Shown piece after piece: positions 51,103 to 59,193 of a stretch of 64,000 nt of DNA. The translations under genes were made by a program, and so were the position numbers. The stretch comes from Streptomyces sp. CC208A (GTDB lineage Bacteria; Actinomycetota; Actinomycetes; Streptomycetales; Streptomycetaceae). The stretch spans positions 1 through 64,000 of the forward strand of contig NZ_JASCXN010000030.1 of the NCBI RefSeq assembly GCF_030010625.1, read 5' to 3'. Every line of letters begins with the position of its first letter. The first letter of the stretch is position 1. Under the pieces are notes generated by a model. That model ran no database searches. It was not told the DNA's origin and saw nothing but the letters and a program-made list of their open reading frames with translations.

Positions 51103-54100
51103 TTACGGGGTGACGGAGCCGATCAGGACGCTGCCGGTGCCCGCGACGGTGCCGCGGGCGTTGAGCAGCTGGACCTGGCCGAAGAACTGGCGTCCCTCGG
51201 GGGCCGGACCGGCGACGACGACCTCGGCCGCGACCTTGGTGCTCGCGCCGTGGGCCAGCGGGTGGGTCTTCGCCTCGTCGACCTTCACGGTGCCGAGCGC
51301 CGCCGAGTAGTACACGTCCTTGTAGTCGTAGGTCGTGCCGCCCTCGGCGTGGACCGCGTAGCCCTCGATGACGACGGTGTAGGTGCCCGCCTTCGGCTTG
51401 ACGAGTGAAACGCTCTCCTCCGAGTCGCCGTCGGCCGACTGGCCGACCCGGACACCGTCGAGGAGCACGGTCAGGTCGAGGTCGGCGGCCTTGTCGGAGG
51501 TGTTGCCGATCACGACGTCGAGCCGCTCGACGCCCTCACCGACGGTGACGGTCCTGGTCTGCGTCTCGTGGTGCTGGATGGTCGGGGTATCGGTCTTGGC
51601 CGAGCCCAGCGAGCCGCCCTTCAGCTTGCCGTCGATGCCGGCGAAGCCGTTGGTGACGGTCCACTCGACCGGGGCCGGGGTGCCGGTCTTCGCCTCGGCG
51701 ACCGTCTGCACGGCCGGGTCGAAGGAGGCGCCGAGGACGGCGACGTCCAGCTTGTACGGGTTGTCCAGGTCCGGCGAGGTGCGGCGCGACTCGACCTCGA
51801 TCTCCCACACGCCCGGCTGCGGGTTGGTGTAGGAACGCAGGTCCGGGCGGCAGGTGTTCGCCGGGTTGTAGTGCGGGTAGCAGTTGATGGTCGAGGTCGA
51901 GTCGACCGGGACGCCGTACGGGTGGATGGCGATGAACCGGGTCTGGCTCTTCTCCTTCAGGCCGCCGATCGCCACCTCCAGGGAGGTCGCGCCCTTCGGC
52001 ACGGTCACGAAGTACGACTTCGTGCTGTTGCGCTGGACCGAGCCGGAGGCGGAGAAGGTGTAGCCGGGCGCGGTCAGGTCGCTCGCGGCGACGACCGTCG
52101 ACATGATCTGCTTGTCGACGCCCTCGGTGAACCAGTCGTCGGCCTCCAGGATCACGCTGTGCACACCGGCGGTGCGCGGCTGGGCCTGGAGCTTGACGGT
52201 GACCGGCTTGTTCAGCGGCAGGGCGACCCAGTCGCTCCCGAGGATCCGGAACGTGCCGTCGTTGTACTTGAGGTCGAGCTCGTGCCAGAGGGTCCGGTTC
52301 GGGCCGCTGGTACGGGTGATGGTGACGTCGTAGACCTTCTTCTGGCCGACCTTGAGGCCGCCCTCGCGGTCGTACACGCCGGTGCCGGTGCGCGGGGCCG
52401 GGAAGATCACGGTGTCGACCGGGGCCTCGACCTTGTAGGAGTGGGCGGTGGCCCCGTCCCTGATCGACTCCCAGGCCTCGACGACGTCGACGAGACCGGC
52501 GCCCTGCTCGTGGGCCCCGACACCCGGGATCCGCTTCGCGGTCGAGGTGAGCGCGGTACGCAGGGTCAGCGGGGAGAGCTCGATGCCGCGCTGCTTGGCG
52601 GCGGAGAGCAGCAGCGCGCTCGCGCCCGCGACCTGCGGGGACGACATCGAGGTGCCGTTGAGCATGCCGTAGCCGGCGGGGAGCGTGTAGCCGGACTCGG
52701 CGACGCCGGCGCCGGCCTGCCAGGTCGGGATGGTGTTCACGGCCGCGCCCGGGCCGGTGACGGTCGGGGTGAAGCCGCCGTCCTCACGCGGGCCGCGCGA
52801 GGAGAACGGGAACATGGCGTACTTCTTCTCGACGGCGGAGCCGTAGTTGGCGGCCCAGGTCGCCTTGGAGACGCCGGCGCCGACCGAGACGACCTTGTCG
52901 GCCAGGCTGGGGTCGCCGATCGTGTTGGTGCCGGGACCGGAGTTGCCGGCCGAGATCACCAGCTGCACGCCGTACTCGTCGATGAGACGGGTGTAGAGGC
53001 GGGCGCGGACGTTGTCGCCGTCGTTCAGCGCGGGCAGACCGCCGATCGACATGTTGACGATGTCGACGCCGCGGTTGACGACGAGGTCGACCATGCCCTC
53101 GGTGAGGGCGGTGTTGGTGCAGCCGCCGGTCCAGGTGCACGCGCGCGAGGAGACGATCTTCGCGCCGGGCGCGGCGCCGTTCATCCGGCCGCCGAAGAGG
53201 CCCTTGGCGGCGGTGATGCCGGCGACGTGGGTGCCGTGCGAGGACTCGACGAGACCGATGTTGACGAAGTCGCGCTTCTGGCCGACCCAAGGGCCGCCGT
53301 ACGGGTCCATCGGGACGTCCTTGCGGATCTCCACGACGAACGGGGTGCGCTCGGCGACCTCGGTGGCCGGGTCGTCGGTACCGAAGTAGCCGATCTGGTA
53401 CCCGTCCTTGTACGGCTTCATCGGCTCGTTGTCCGTGAAGTCGCCGTTCTGGTCGGTGTCGACCCGGACGGTGCCGGCGGCGGGGTCGTACAGCATGCCG
53501 AAGACGTCGGTGGTGTCGCCGTCCCGGTTGATGTCGCCCTTGGGGTCGCCGCCCTCGGTGACGGACTCGGCGAACTGGCTGAACCGGAACGAGCCCTCGG
53601 GAGCCTTCCAGCTCTGGCCCGCACCCGTGAACACCGGGCCGGTGACCTCGGTGACCTGGGCGCGCCAGGTGCGGTCGCCCTCGGTGATGGGGTCGGTGGC
53701 GGTCACCCAGTCGACGATCTTGCGCTCGCCGGTGGTGGTCTTCTGGAGGGCCGGGTGGGCCAGGTCGACACCCGAGTCGAGAATGCCGATGGTCACGCCG
53801 CGGCCGTCGGCGCGCGGGTGGTCCTCGACGAACTCGACCGCGCCCGTCTCGTGGGACGGGTTGTACGGGTTCTTCGCCGGGGTGTACTTCGACGGCGCCG
53901 GGTAGGTCCGGCTGACCGTGGTGCCCTCGACGGCGCCGGCCGCGGTGTCCGCAGCGGGGGTCGGGTCGTCCAGCATGATCTCGGCCTGGAGGTCGACCGA
54001 CTGGACGGAGGAGAGCTTGGTGGCGGCCTTGATCGCCGCTTTGGCCTTGCCGGTCGGCAGGGTCGCGCGGACGTAGCCGAGCTCGTCGTTGCGGTGGCCC

Positions 54101-54420
54101 ACCGAGCCGCCGGGGACGGCGTCGAGCTGGCCGGCGACCTGCTCGGTCGCGCCGGGCGCGGTGGCGATCAGGACGGTGACGTTCTTCTCGCCGCTCGCCT
54201 CGGCCTCGGCGAGGCGCTGGGCGTCGGTGGCGCCGAGCTTGTCGGCGGGCTCCGCGGTCTTCACCGGGGGAGTCGTCGCCGGGTCGTCGGCGGCGAGGAC
54301 CGGAGCGGCACCGGCCGCGACGAGCGCGGTCACCAGGCCGGCGGCGGCGGCGATCCGGGCCGCTCGTCCGGTCCCGGTCGAGCGCCCGGGTATGGAGCTC
54401 TGGGTTTCGGGGGTGGTCAT
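51103..54420 (-). CDS. Secreted subtilisin-like serine protease (S8)
   Basis: 1105 residues with a signal peptide cut near residue 43 (APVLAAD). A propeptide-like region spans about 60-150. The catalytic triad is Asp215 (GILDSGVD), His395 (SSHGTHVAG) and Ser591 (NGTSMSSPQVAG), with oxyanion Asn493 (SAGNSG). The unusually long Asp-His insert holds two Asp-rich calcium-binding-like loops, DINRDGDTTD (296-305) and DTDQNGDFTDNE (321-332). About 450 residues of beta domains follow. The enzyme would act outside the cell on proteins or large peptides. Start ATG 54420 is followed at once by a normal twin-basic signal sequence. Confidence 0.93.
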   Translation of the reverse strand: MTTPETQSSIPGRSTGTGRAARIAAAAGLVTALVAAGAAPVLAADDPATTPPVKTAEPADKLGATDAQRLAEAEASGEKNVTVLIATAPGATEQVAGQLDAVPGGSVGHRNDELGYVRATLPTGKAKAAIKAATKLSSVQSVDLQAEIMLDDPTPAADTAAGAVEGTTVSRTYPAPSKYTPAKNPYNPSHETGAVEFVEDHPRADGRGVTIGILDSGVDLAHPALQKTTTGERKIVDWVTATDPITEGDRTWRAQVTEVTGPVFTGAGQSWKAPEGSFRFSQFAESVTEGGDPKGDINRDGDTTDVFGMLYDPAAGTVRVDTDQNGDFTDNEPMKPYKDGYQIGYFGTDDPATEVAERTPFVVEIRKDVPMDPYGGPWVGQKRDFVNIGLVESSHGTHVAGITAAKGLFGGRMNGAAPGAKIVSSRACTWTGGCTNTALTEGMVDLVVNRGVDIVNMSIGGLPALNDGDNVRARLYTRLIDEYGVQLVISAGNSGPGTNTIGDPSLADKVVSVGAGVSKATWAANYGSAVEKKYAMFPFSSRGPREDGGFTPTVTGPGAAVNTIPTWQAGAGVAESGYTLPAGYGMLNGTSMSSPQVAGASALLLSAAKQRGIELSPLTLRTALTSTAKRIPGVGAHEQGAGLVDVVEAWESIRDGATAHSYKVEAPVDTVIFPAPRTGTGVYDREGGLKVGQKKVYDVTITRTSGPNRTLWHELDLKYNDGTFRILGSDWVALPLNKPVTVKLQAQPRTAGVHSVILEADDWFTEGVDKQIMSTVVAASDLTAPGYTFSASGSVQRNSTKSYFVTVPKGATSLEVAIGGLKEKSQTRFIAIHPYGVPVDSTSTINCYPHYNPANTCRPDLRSYTNPQPGVWEIEVESRRTSPDLDNPYKLDVAVLGASFDPAVQTVAEAKTGTPAPVEWTVTNGFAGIDGKLKGGSLGSAKTDTPTIQHHETQTRTVTVGEGVERLDVVIGNTSDKAADLDLTVLLDGVRVGQSADGDSEESVSLVKPKAGTYTVVIEGYAVHAEGGTTYDYKDVYYSAALGTVKVDEAKTHPLAHGASTKVAAEVVVAGPAPEGRQFFGQVQLLNARGTVAGTGSVLIGSVTP

Positions 54421-54626
54421 TTACATCCCTGTTTGTGAAAGAAGAGGGTCCGGATTTCGGTACCGGATGACCGCTCAGCCTTTCGCAAGTGACAGGGCTT
54501 TGTGGAGAGTTCCCGGCGGGCGGGTTGCGCCGATGGCGTACATCCGCCACCGCGTCTCATACGCCACACGCGACGAATCGCCCTCAACGGGGGCGATTCG
54601 ACGGGGGCTTCGCCAGGGGGCGAGGG

Positions 54627-55169
54627 CTACTGGTCCTTGGTGCGCGCGTAATGCCGGGACGCCTTGGCCCGGTTGCCGCACGTCGCCATCGAGTGCCAGC
54701 GCCGGGTGCCGTTCCGCGAGGTGTCGAAGAAGTGCAGGATGCACGCCTCGTGCGCGCAGATCCTGATCCGGTCCGGGGCGGTGCGCAGCAGGTCCAGGTA
54801 GTCGCGGGCGGCGGTCCAGGCCGGCCCCCACGACGGATCGGCGAACTCGGCCCGCTCGCCGGGACCTTCGGCGGTGAGCACCGCGCGGATCCGGCCGTGT
54901 TCCAGGACGGCGTCGACCCGCGCGATCGCGTCCGGGTCGCCGGGCCGGTCGACCAGACCCTTCAGGGCCTCCCGGGCGGTACGGGTGTGGCGGAGCGTGG
55001 CCTCGTCGGCGGCGAAGCGCCCGTCGAGCCCGTTGGCCGCGAGCCAGATCGCGAGCCCCTCGGTGCCGGCGAGGAGGTCCTGGCGCTCGCCCTCCTCCAT
55101 CCAGTGGGTGTTGAGCAGGTCCAGGGAGACCGGCTCGCCGGTCAGCGGCCGCGGGTCGGTGGCGGTCAT
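54627..55169 (-). CDS. CGNR zinc-finger transcriptional regulator
   Basis: 180 residues. The N-terminal ABATE-like helical domain begins VSLDLLNTHWMEEGERQDLL. The C-terminal zinc finger has C-x-x-x-x-C (RICAHEACILHFFDTSRN) and the name-giving CGNRAKASRHYAR. In this family the first part binds a ligand and the finger binds DNA. It is divergent from a glyoxalase-fold gene, with three copies of a 12-base motif between them. It therefore probably controls that operon and itself. Confidence 0.9.
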   Translation of the reverse strand: MTATDPRPLTGEPVSLDLLNTHWMEEGERQDLLAGTEGLAIWLAANGLDGRFAADEATLRHTRTAREALKGLVDRPGDPDAIARVDAVLEHGRIRAVLTAEGPGERAEFADPSWGPAWTAARDYLDLLRTAPDRIRICAHEACILHFFDTSRNGTRRWHSMATCGNRAKASRHYARTKDQ

Positions 55170-55200
55170 GGCGGGCGTCCTCCTCGATCCCCCGGGCGAT

Positions 55201-55272
55201 CTAACCCCTTAAGCGTACGTGACGGGTTGCGTCCGAAGGCTTCTAACCTCTAAAGTCGAGTTAAGCGGTTAG
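55201..55272. promoter_or_regulatory. Three CTAACC-type motifs in the CGNR/glyoxalase divergent promoter
   Basis: CTAACCCCTTAA (55201-55212), CTAACCTCTAAA (55243-55254) and, inverted, TTAAGCGGTTAG (55261-55272) are close matches to one 12-base motif. They span the divergent start region and are candidate sites for the CGNR regulator. Confidence 0.6.
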
Positions 55273-55306
55273 CCCGAAGGGGGCGACCGACGACGAGGGG
55301 ACCCTC

Positions 55307-55762
55307 ATGTCCGCGATCGGCACGCTGAACACGGCGCACATCGGCATCAACGTCACCGACCTGGACCGCTCGCTCTCCTTCTACGGAGACGTCCTCGGGT
55401 TCGAAGTGATCGGCGCGGGCGACGCCGACGGCCGGCGCTACGCCTTCCTCGGCCAGGACGGCCGCCTCACCCTGACCCTCTGGCAGCAGGCCGAGGGCGG
55501 TTACGACGCGGGCCTGGCCGGCCTGCACCACCTGGCCTTCGAGGCCGAGTCCATCGAGAAGGTCCGCGAGGCCGAGACCGTCCTGAAGGAGCGGGGCGTC
55601 ACCTTCGCCTACGACGGCGTCGTCGCCCACGGCGAGGGCGCGGCCTCCGGCGGCATCTTCTTCCACGACCCCGACGGCACCCGCCTGGAGATCTCCGTCC
55701 CCAAGGGTGCCGAAGAAGCCCCGGCCCCCGTCGCCGCGGCCCCGACCTGCGGGTTCTTCTAA
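55307..55762 (+). CDS. VOC-family (glyoxalase/bleomycin resistance fold) protein
   Basis: 151 residues. Two beta-alpha-beta-beta-beta units carry the metal-binding positions: His in NTAHIGINVTDLDRSLSFY, His-His in LHHLAFEAESI and Glu in DPDGTRLEIS. The group includes glyoxalase I, dioxygenases and antibiotic-binding proteins. The sequence ends in Ala/Pro and CGFF. It begins the operon divergent from the CGNR regulator, with the split-barrel protein 60 bases downstream. The substrate is unknown. Confidence 0.88.
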   Translation: MSAIGTLNTAHIGINVTDLDRSLSFYGDVLGFEVIGAGDADGRRYAFLGQDGRLTLTLWQQAEGGYDAGLAGLHHLAFEAESIEKVREAETVLKERGVTFAYDGVVAHGEGAASGGIFFHDPDGTRLEISVPKGAEEAPAPVAAAPTCGFF

Positions 55763-55821
55763 CCGCTCGGAACACGACCGTCCGGGGCGCCTCGGCGCCC
55801 GCACCTATCCGGAGGCCCGCC

Positions 55822-56703
55822 ATGACGACCGCGTACCACCACGGCTCGCTCGCCGTCCAGGAGAGGCTCGGCGTCCAGCAGGCCGCCGCCCACATCGCCC
55901 CCAGCATCCGCCCCGGCATCCGTCCCGTCGCCGCCGCCTTCCTGGAGGCCCAGCCCATGCTGGTCCTCGGGGCGGCGGCCCCGGACGGGCGCGTCTGGGC
56001 GAGCCTGCTCACGGGCGAGCCCGGCTTCGCCCGCGCCACCGGACCCGACACGGTCTCGGTCGCGGGCGGGCCCGGGCCCGGCGACCCGCTCGCCGGTGCC
56101 CTCGCCGACGGCACCCCCGTCGGCACGATCGCCCTCGACCCCCGCACCCGCCGCCGCATGCGCCTCAACGGCACCGCCCGCCCCAGCGCCCGCGGCCTGC
56201 TGATCGAGGCCGAGCAGGTCTTCGCCAACTGCCCGAAGTACCTCCAGAAGCGCGAGCTGTACGGCTCCGAGCCCGCCGGCCCGCACCCCTCGCCCGCCCG
56301 CCGGGGCGAGGCCCTCACCGAGGCCCAGCTGGCCGCCGTCCGGGCGGCCGACACCTTCTTCGTCGCCACCACGGGACCGGACGGCGTCGACGCCAGCCAC
56401 CGCGGCGGCAACCCCGGCTTCGTCCGCGCCGAGAACCCCCGCGAACTACTCTGGCGGGACTACCCGGGCAACGCGATGTTCCTCACGCTCGGGAACCTGG
56501 TGACCGACGACCGGGCCGGTCTCCTCTTCCTGGACTGGGAGAACGGCACGACCCTCCAGCTCAGCGGCCGGGCGGAAACGGCATACCACTCGGAGGAGCG
56601 GTTCGTCCGCTTCCGGGTCGACAGCGTCGTCGAGACCCCGGCCGCCAGCCCCCTGCGCTGGTCCGCGCCCGAGTACTCCCCGGCCAATCCGGCCACCCCG
56701 TGA
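55822..56703 (+). CDS. Pyridoxamine 5'-phosphate oxidase-like flavin split-barrel protein
   Basis: 293 residues. The conserved block QPMLVLGAAAPDGRVWASLL (near residues 45-64) belongs to the split-barrel fold. The second part has ADTFFVATTGPDGVDASHRG and DRAGLLFLDWENGTTLQLSG, both typical of FMN-binding or F420-related oxidoreductases of this class. The protein is larger than simple PNPOx enzymes and seems to hold two halves. It lies in the presumed CGNR-controlled operon. Start ATG 55822 has GGAGG upstream. The reaction is unknown. Confidence 0.85.
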   Translation: MTTAYHHGSLAVQERLGVQQAAAHIAPSIRPGIRPVAAAFLEAQPMLVLGAAAPDGRVWASLLTGEPGFARATGPDTVSVAGGPGPGDPLAGALADGTPVGTIALDPRTRRRMRLNGTARPSARGLLIEAEQVFANCPKYLQKRELYGSEPAGPHPSPARRGEALTEAQLAAVRAADTFFVATTGPDGVDASHRGGNPGFVRAENPRELLWRDYPGNAMFLTLGNLVTDDRAGLLFLDWENGTTLQLSGRAETAYHSEERFVRFRVDSVVETPAASPLRWSAPEYSPANPATP

Positions 56704-56871
56704 CGCCGCACCGCCCGCCGCCACCCCGCCTCCTGGCTCCGACCCCGAACCCGGCCGCTCCGGCGAACGGCTGAAAAACGCTCAACCGGTACGACCCCGC
56801 TCAACCCTCCCTCCCCGGCCCGTGGTCCTCCCCGCCGACCGCAGTACACATCAGGCACACAGGGGACCCAC

Positions 56872-58032
56872 ATGACCACCGCACGCACCGCCCGTACCGT
56901 CGTCGCCGCTGCCCTCGCCGCGGGACTCACCGTCACCGCGCTCGCCGCCCCCGCCCTCGCCGCGACCCCCGCCGCCCCCGCCAAGGCCGACCGCAAGACC
57001 CACACGGCCACCCAGGCCGCCCTTCAGGCCGCCGTCGACGCCGGCGTCCCCGGCGCCGTCGCCCAGGCCCGGGTCGACGGCCGCTCCTGGACCGGCACCG
57101 CCGGCGAGCGCGGCGGCGACGACCGCTTCCGCGTCGGCTCCATCACCAAGACCTTCGTCGCCACCGTCCTCCTCCAGCTCCAGGCCGAGGGCCGGATCGA
57201 CCTCGACGACCCGGTCGAGAAGTGGCTCCCCGGCGTCGTCCGCGGCCACGGCCACGACGGCCGGAAGATCACCGTCCGGCAGCTCCTCAACCACACCAGC
57301 GGCATCTACAGCTACACCGCCGACCCCGACTTCCAGCAGAAGGCCTTCGGCCCCGGCTTCCTGGAGCACCGCTACGACACCTGGGCCCCGGGCGACCTCG
57401 TCGGCATCGCCATGACCCACGCCCCCGACTTCGCCCCCGGCACCGGCTGGAACTACTCCAACACCAACTTCGTGCTCGCCGGCATGGTGATCGAGAAGGT
57501 CACCGGACGCCCCTACGGCAAGGCCGTCGAGAACCGGATCGTCAAGCCCCTCAAGCTCCGCGCCACCAGCGTCCCCGGCACCGACCCGACCATGCCGACG
57601 CCCAGCTCCCCCGCCTACTCCAAGCTCTCCGCCGAGCAGGACGCACCCGTCCACGACGTCAGCGAGCTCAACCCCTCCCTGGCCGCCGCGGCCGGCGAGA
57701 TGATCTCCGACTCCCGCGACCTCCAGACCTTCTACCGGGCCCTCCTCAAGGGCCGGCTCCTCCCCAGGGCCGAGATGCGCGAACTGACCGCCACCGTGGA
57801 GGTCTCGCCCGAATACCCCGACTACGGCTACGGACTCGGCCTGATGAAGCAGAAGCTGAGCTGCGGCAAGGAGGTCTGGGGCCACGGCGGCGGCATCCAC
57901 GGCTCGGGCTCGGAGGCGTACACCACCCGCGACGGCCGCCACACCCTCGCCGCCAACCTCAACGCCGACTGGACCGGCGACACCCAGGCGATCGTCGAGG
58001 CCGAGTTCTGCGGCACCCTCCCGAAGGGATAG
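56872..58032 (+). CDS. Secreted serine hydrolase (class C beta-lactamase/DD-peptidase fold)
   Basis: 386 residues with a signal peptide cut near residue 32. The catalytic motifs are S-x-x-K in VGSITKTFVATVLL (near residue 88), Y-x-N in NYSNTNFVLAGMV and H-G-G in VWGHGGGIHG. These identify the penicillin-recognising serine hydrolases (S12 family): D-alanyl-D-alanine carboxypeptidases, esterases and class C-like enzymes. It is exported and may act on peptidoglycan or small esters. Its stop is one base from the stop of the convergent gene, without room for a separate terminator. Confidence 0.92.
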   Translation: MTTARTARTVVAAALAAGLTVTALAAPALAATPAAPAKADRKTHTATQAALQAAVDAGVPGAVAQARVDGRSWTGTAGERGGDDRFRVGSITKTFVATVLLQLQAEGRIDLDDPVEKWLPGVVRGHGHDGRKITVRQLLNHTSGIYSYTADPDFQQKAFGPGFLEHRYDTWAPGDLVGIAMTHAPDFAPGTGWNYSNTNFVLAGMVIEKVTGRPYGKAVENRIVKPLKLRATSVPGTDPTMPTPSSPAYSKLSAEQDAPVHDVSELNPSLAAAAGEMISDSRDLQTFYRALLKGRLLPRAEMRELTATVEVSPEYPDYGYGLGLMKQKLSCGKEVWGHGGGIHGSGSEAYTTRDGRHTLAANLNADWTGDTQAIVEAEFCGTLPKG

Positions 58033-58033
58033 C

Positions 58034-59053
58034 TCACCGGGGCAGGACGACGACATAGGCGGCGGGCTGCCGTTCCGACGCGGCCATCAGCGCCGTACGG
58101 ACCACGGTGGCCTGCTGCTCCATCGACTCCCGCAGCTTGCGCGGGGTCAGGTGGACCACCGTGATCCCCAGCCGCTCCAGGTGCTCCCGCTTGCGGGTGT
58201 ACTCGGACCACAGCGCGTCCTCGTCCTGCCGGGGCGCCCGGGTGTCCAGCTCCACCGCCACCGCCTGGTCGGGCCAGTAGGCGTCCACCCCGCCCAGGTG
58301 CGGGCCGCCCGGCAGCCGCAGGTCCACGTTCCACAGCGGGTCCGGCAGCGCGAAGTCCCGCACCATCTCGTACAGCCGCTCCTCCGACAGGGCCCGCCCC
58401 TCCACCAGGAGCGAGTCCACCGCGTCCACCACGTGCGGCCGGGTGAGGAGCCGTGACCGGCTCAACTCGCGCACGAGGACCGGAGGTTCGCAGTGACCGC
58501 CGCGTACCGCCTCGGTCAGCAGCCGTCGTACCGTCTCGGCGTCGTGAAGCCCCGAGACGGCGTCGGCCAGCGCCCGGGCCACCGGCGCCACCGGCAGCCC
58601 GGTCAGCTCCACCGGCTCCGGCGACTCCGGGGCCCGCACCACCCGCACGAAACCGGTCGACCGCAGCCGCCGGGTCCGTCCCACCAGGACGTCGATCCGG
58701 TCCAGGGAGGTCAGCGGGGGAGCGGAGGAGAAACCGTGCAGGGTGAGCCCGGCGAGGCCGGTGATCATCGGGCCCGGGCCGTGCGGCGACCCTCCGCCGT
58801 CCCGGCGGGCGTAGAGCAGCGCGGCCCGCAGCCGGTCGTCGCCGGTCGGCGCACCGGGACGGAGCAGGAAGACGCCGGGCAGCAGCTGCTGCCAGTCGCC
58901 GCCGGCCGCCGACCGTCCGGCGACCTCGGCGGCGGGCACGCCCATGGCCCTCAACTGCTGGGTGGACGCGAGCCGTTGCGTGATGCCCGCCGTGATGCCC
59001 GAGGGGGCGGAGAGGTGACGGGGGCGGGGGGTGATGGGGGTGTTGTGGTTCAT
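58034..59053 (-). CDS. AbiEi-like winged-helix plus DUF559 nuclease-fold protein
   Basis: 339 residues. The N-terminal winged-helix region (STQQLRAMGVPAAEVAGR, WQQLLPGVFLLRPGAP) resembles the AbiEi_4 domain found in many actinobacterial orphan proteins. The C-terminal part matches the VSR/DUF559 nuclease fold: GGVDAYWPDQAVAVELDTRA, KREHLERLGITVVHLTPRKL. The acidic residues D and E-x-D of the PD-(D/E)xK plan are visible. No cognate AbiEii toxin gene lies nearby, so it is not a complete toxin-antitoxin pair. The function is unknown. Confidence 0.75.
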   Translation of the reverse strand: MNHNTPITPRPRHLSAPSGITAGITQRLASTQQLRAMGVPAAEVAGRSAAGGDWQQLLPGVFLLRPGAPTGDDRLRAALLYARRDGGGSPHGPGPMITGLAGLTLHGFSSAPPLTSLDRIDVLVGRTRRLRSTGFVRVVRAPESPEPVELTGLPVAPVARALADAVSGLHDAETVRRLLTEAVRGGHCEPPVLVRELSRSRLLTRPHVVDAVDSLLVEGRALSEERLYEMVRDFALPDPLWNVDLRLPGGPHLGGVDAYWPDQAVAVELDTRAPRQDEDALWSEYTRKREHLERLGITVVHLTPRKLRESMEQQATVVRTALMAASERQPAAYVVVLPR

Positions 59054-59150
59054 GCCGGGGGTCTTCCGCTCCCCGGCCCGGCCCTAACGGCCTGTTACAA
59101 GGTGGTTGCTCAAACCGGACAACACCGCACTAAAGTACGCGCGTTCGACT

Positions 59151-59187
59151 GCCGAGAGGGGCCCGCTCCCCGCGGGCCCCTCTCGGC
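59151..59187 (-). terminator. Hairpin terminator after second M1 peptidase gene
   Basis: A perfect 16-bp stem (59151-59166 with 59172-59187) with five-base loop TCCCC starts seven bases past the stop codon. Confidence 0.85.
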
Positions 59188-59193
59188 GTGAGG

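Noticed and set aside
59106..59136. A plus-strand promoter-like TTGCTC...TAAAGT
   Set aside because: No plus-strand gene follows; the next genes on both sides are minus strand.
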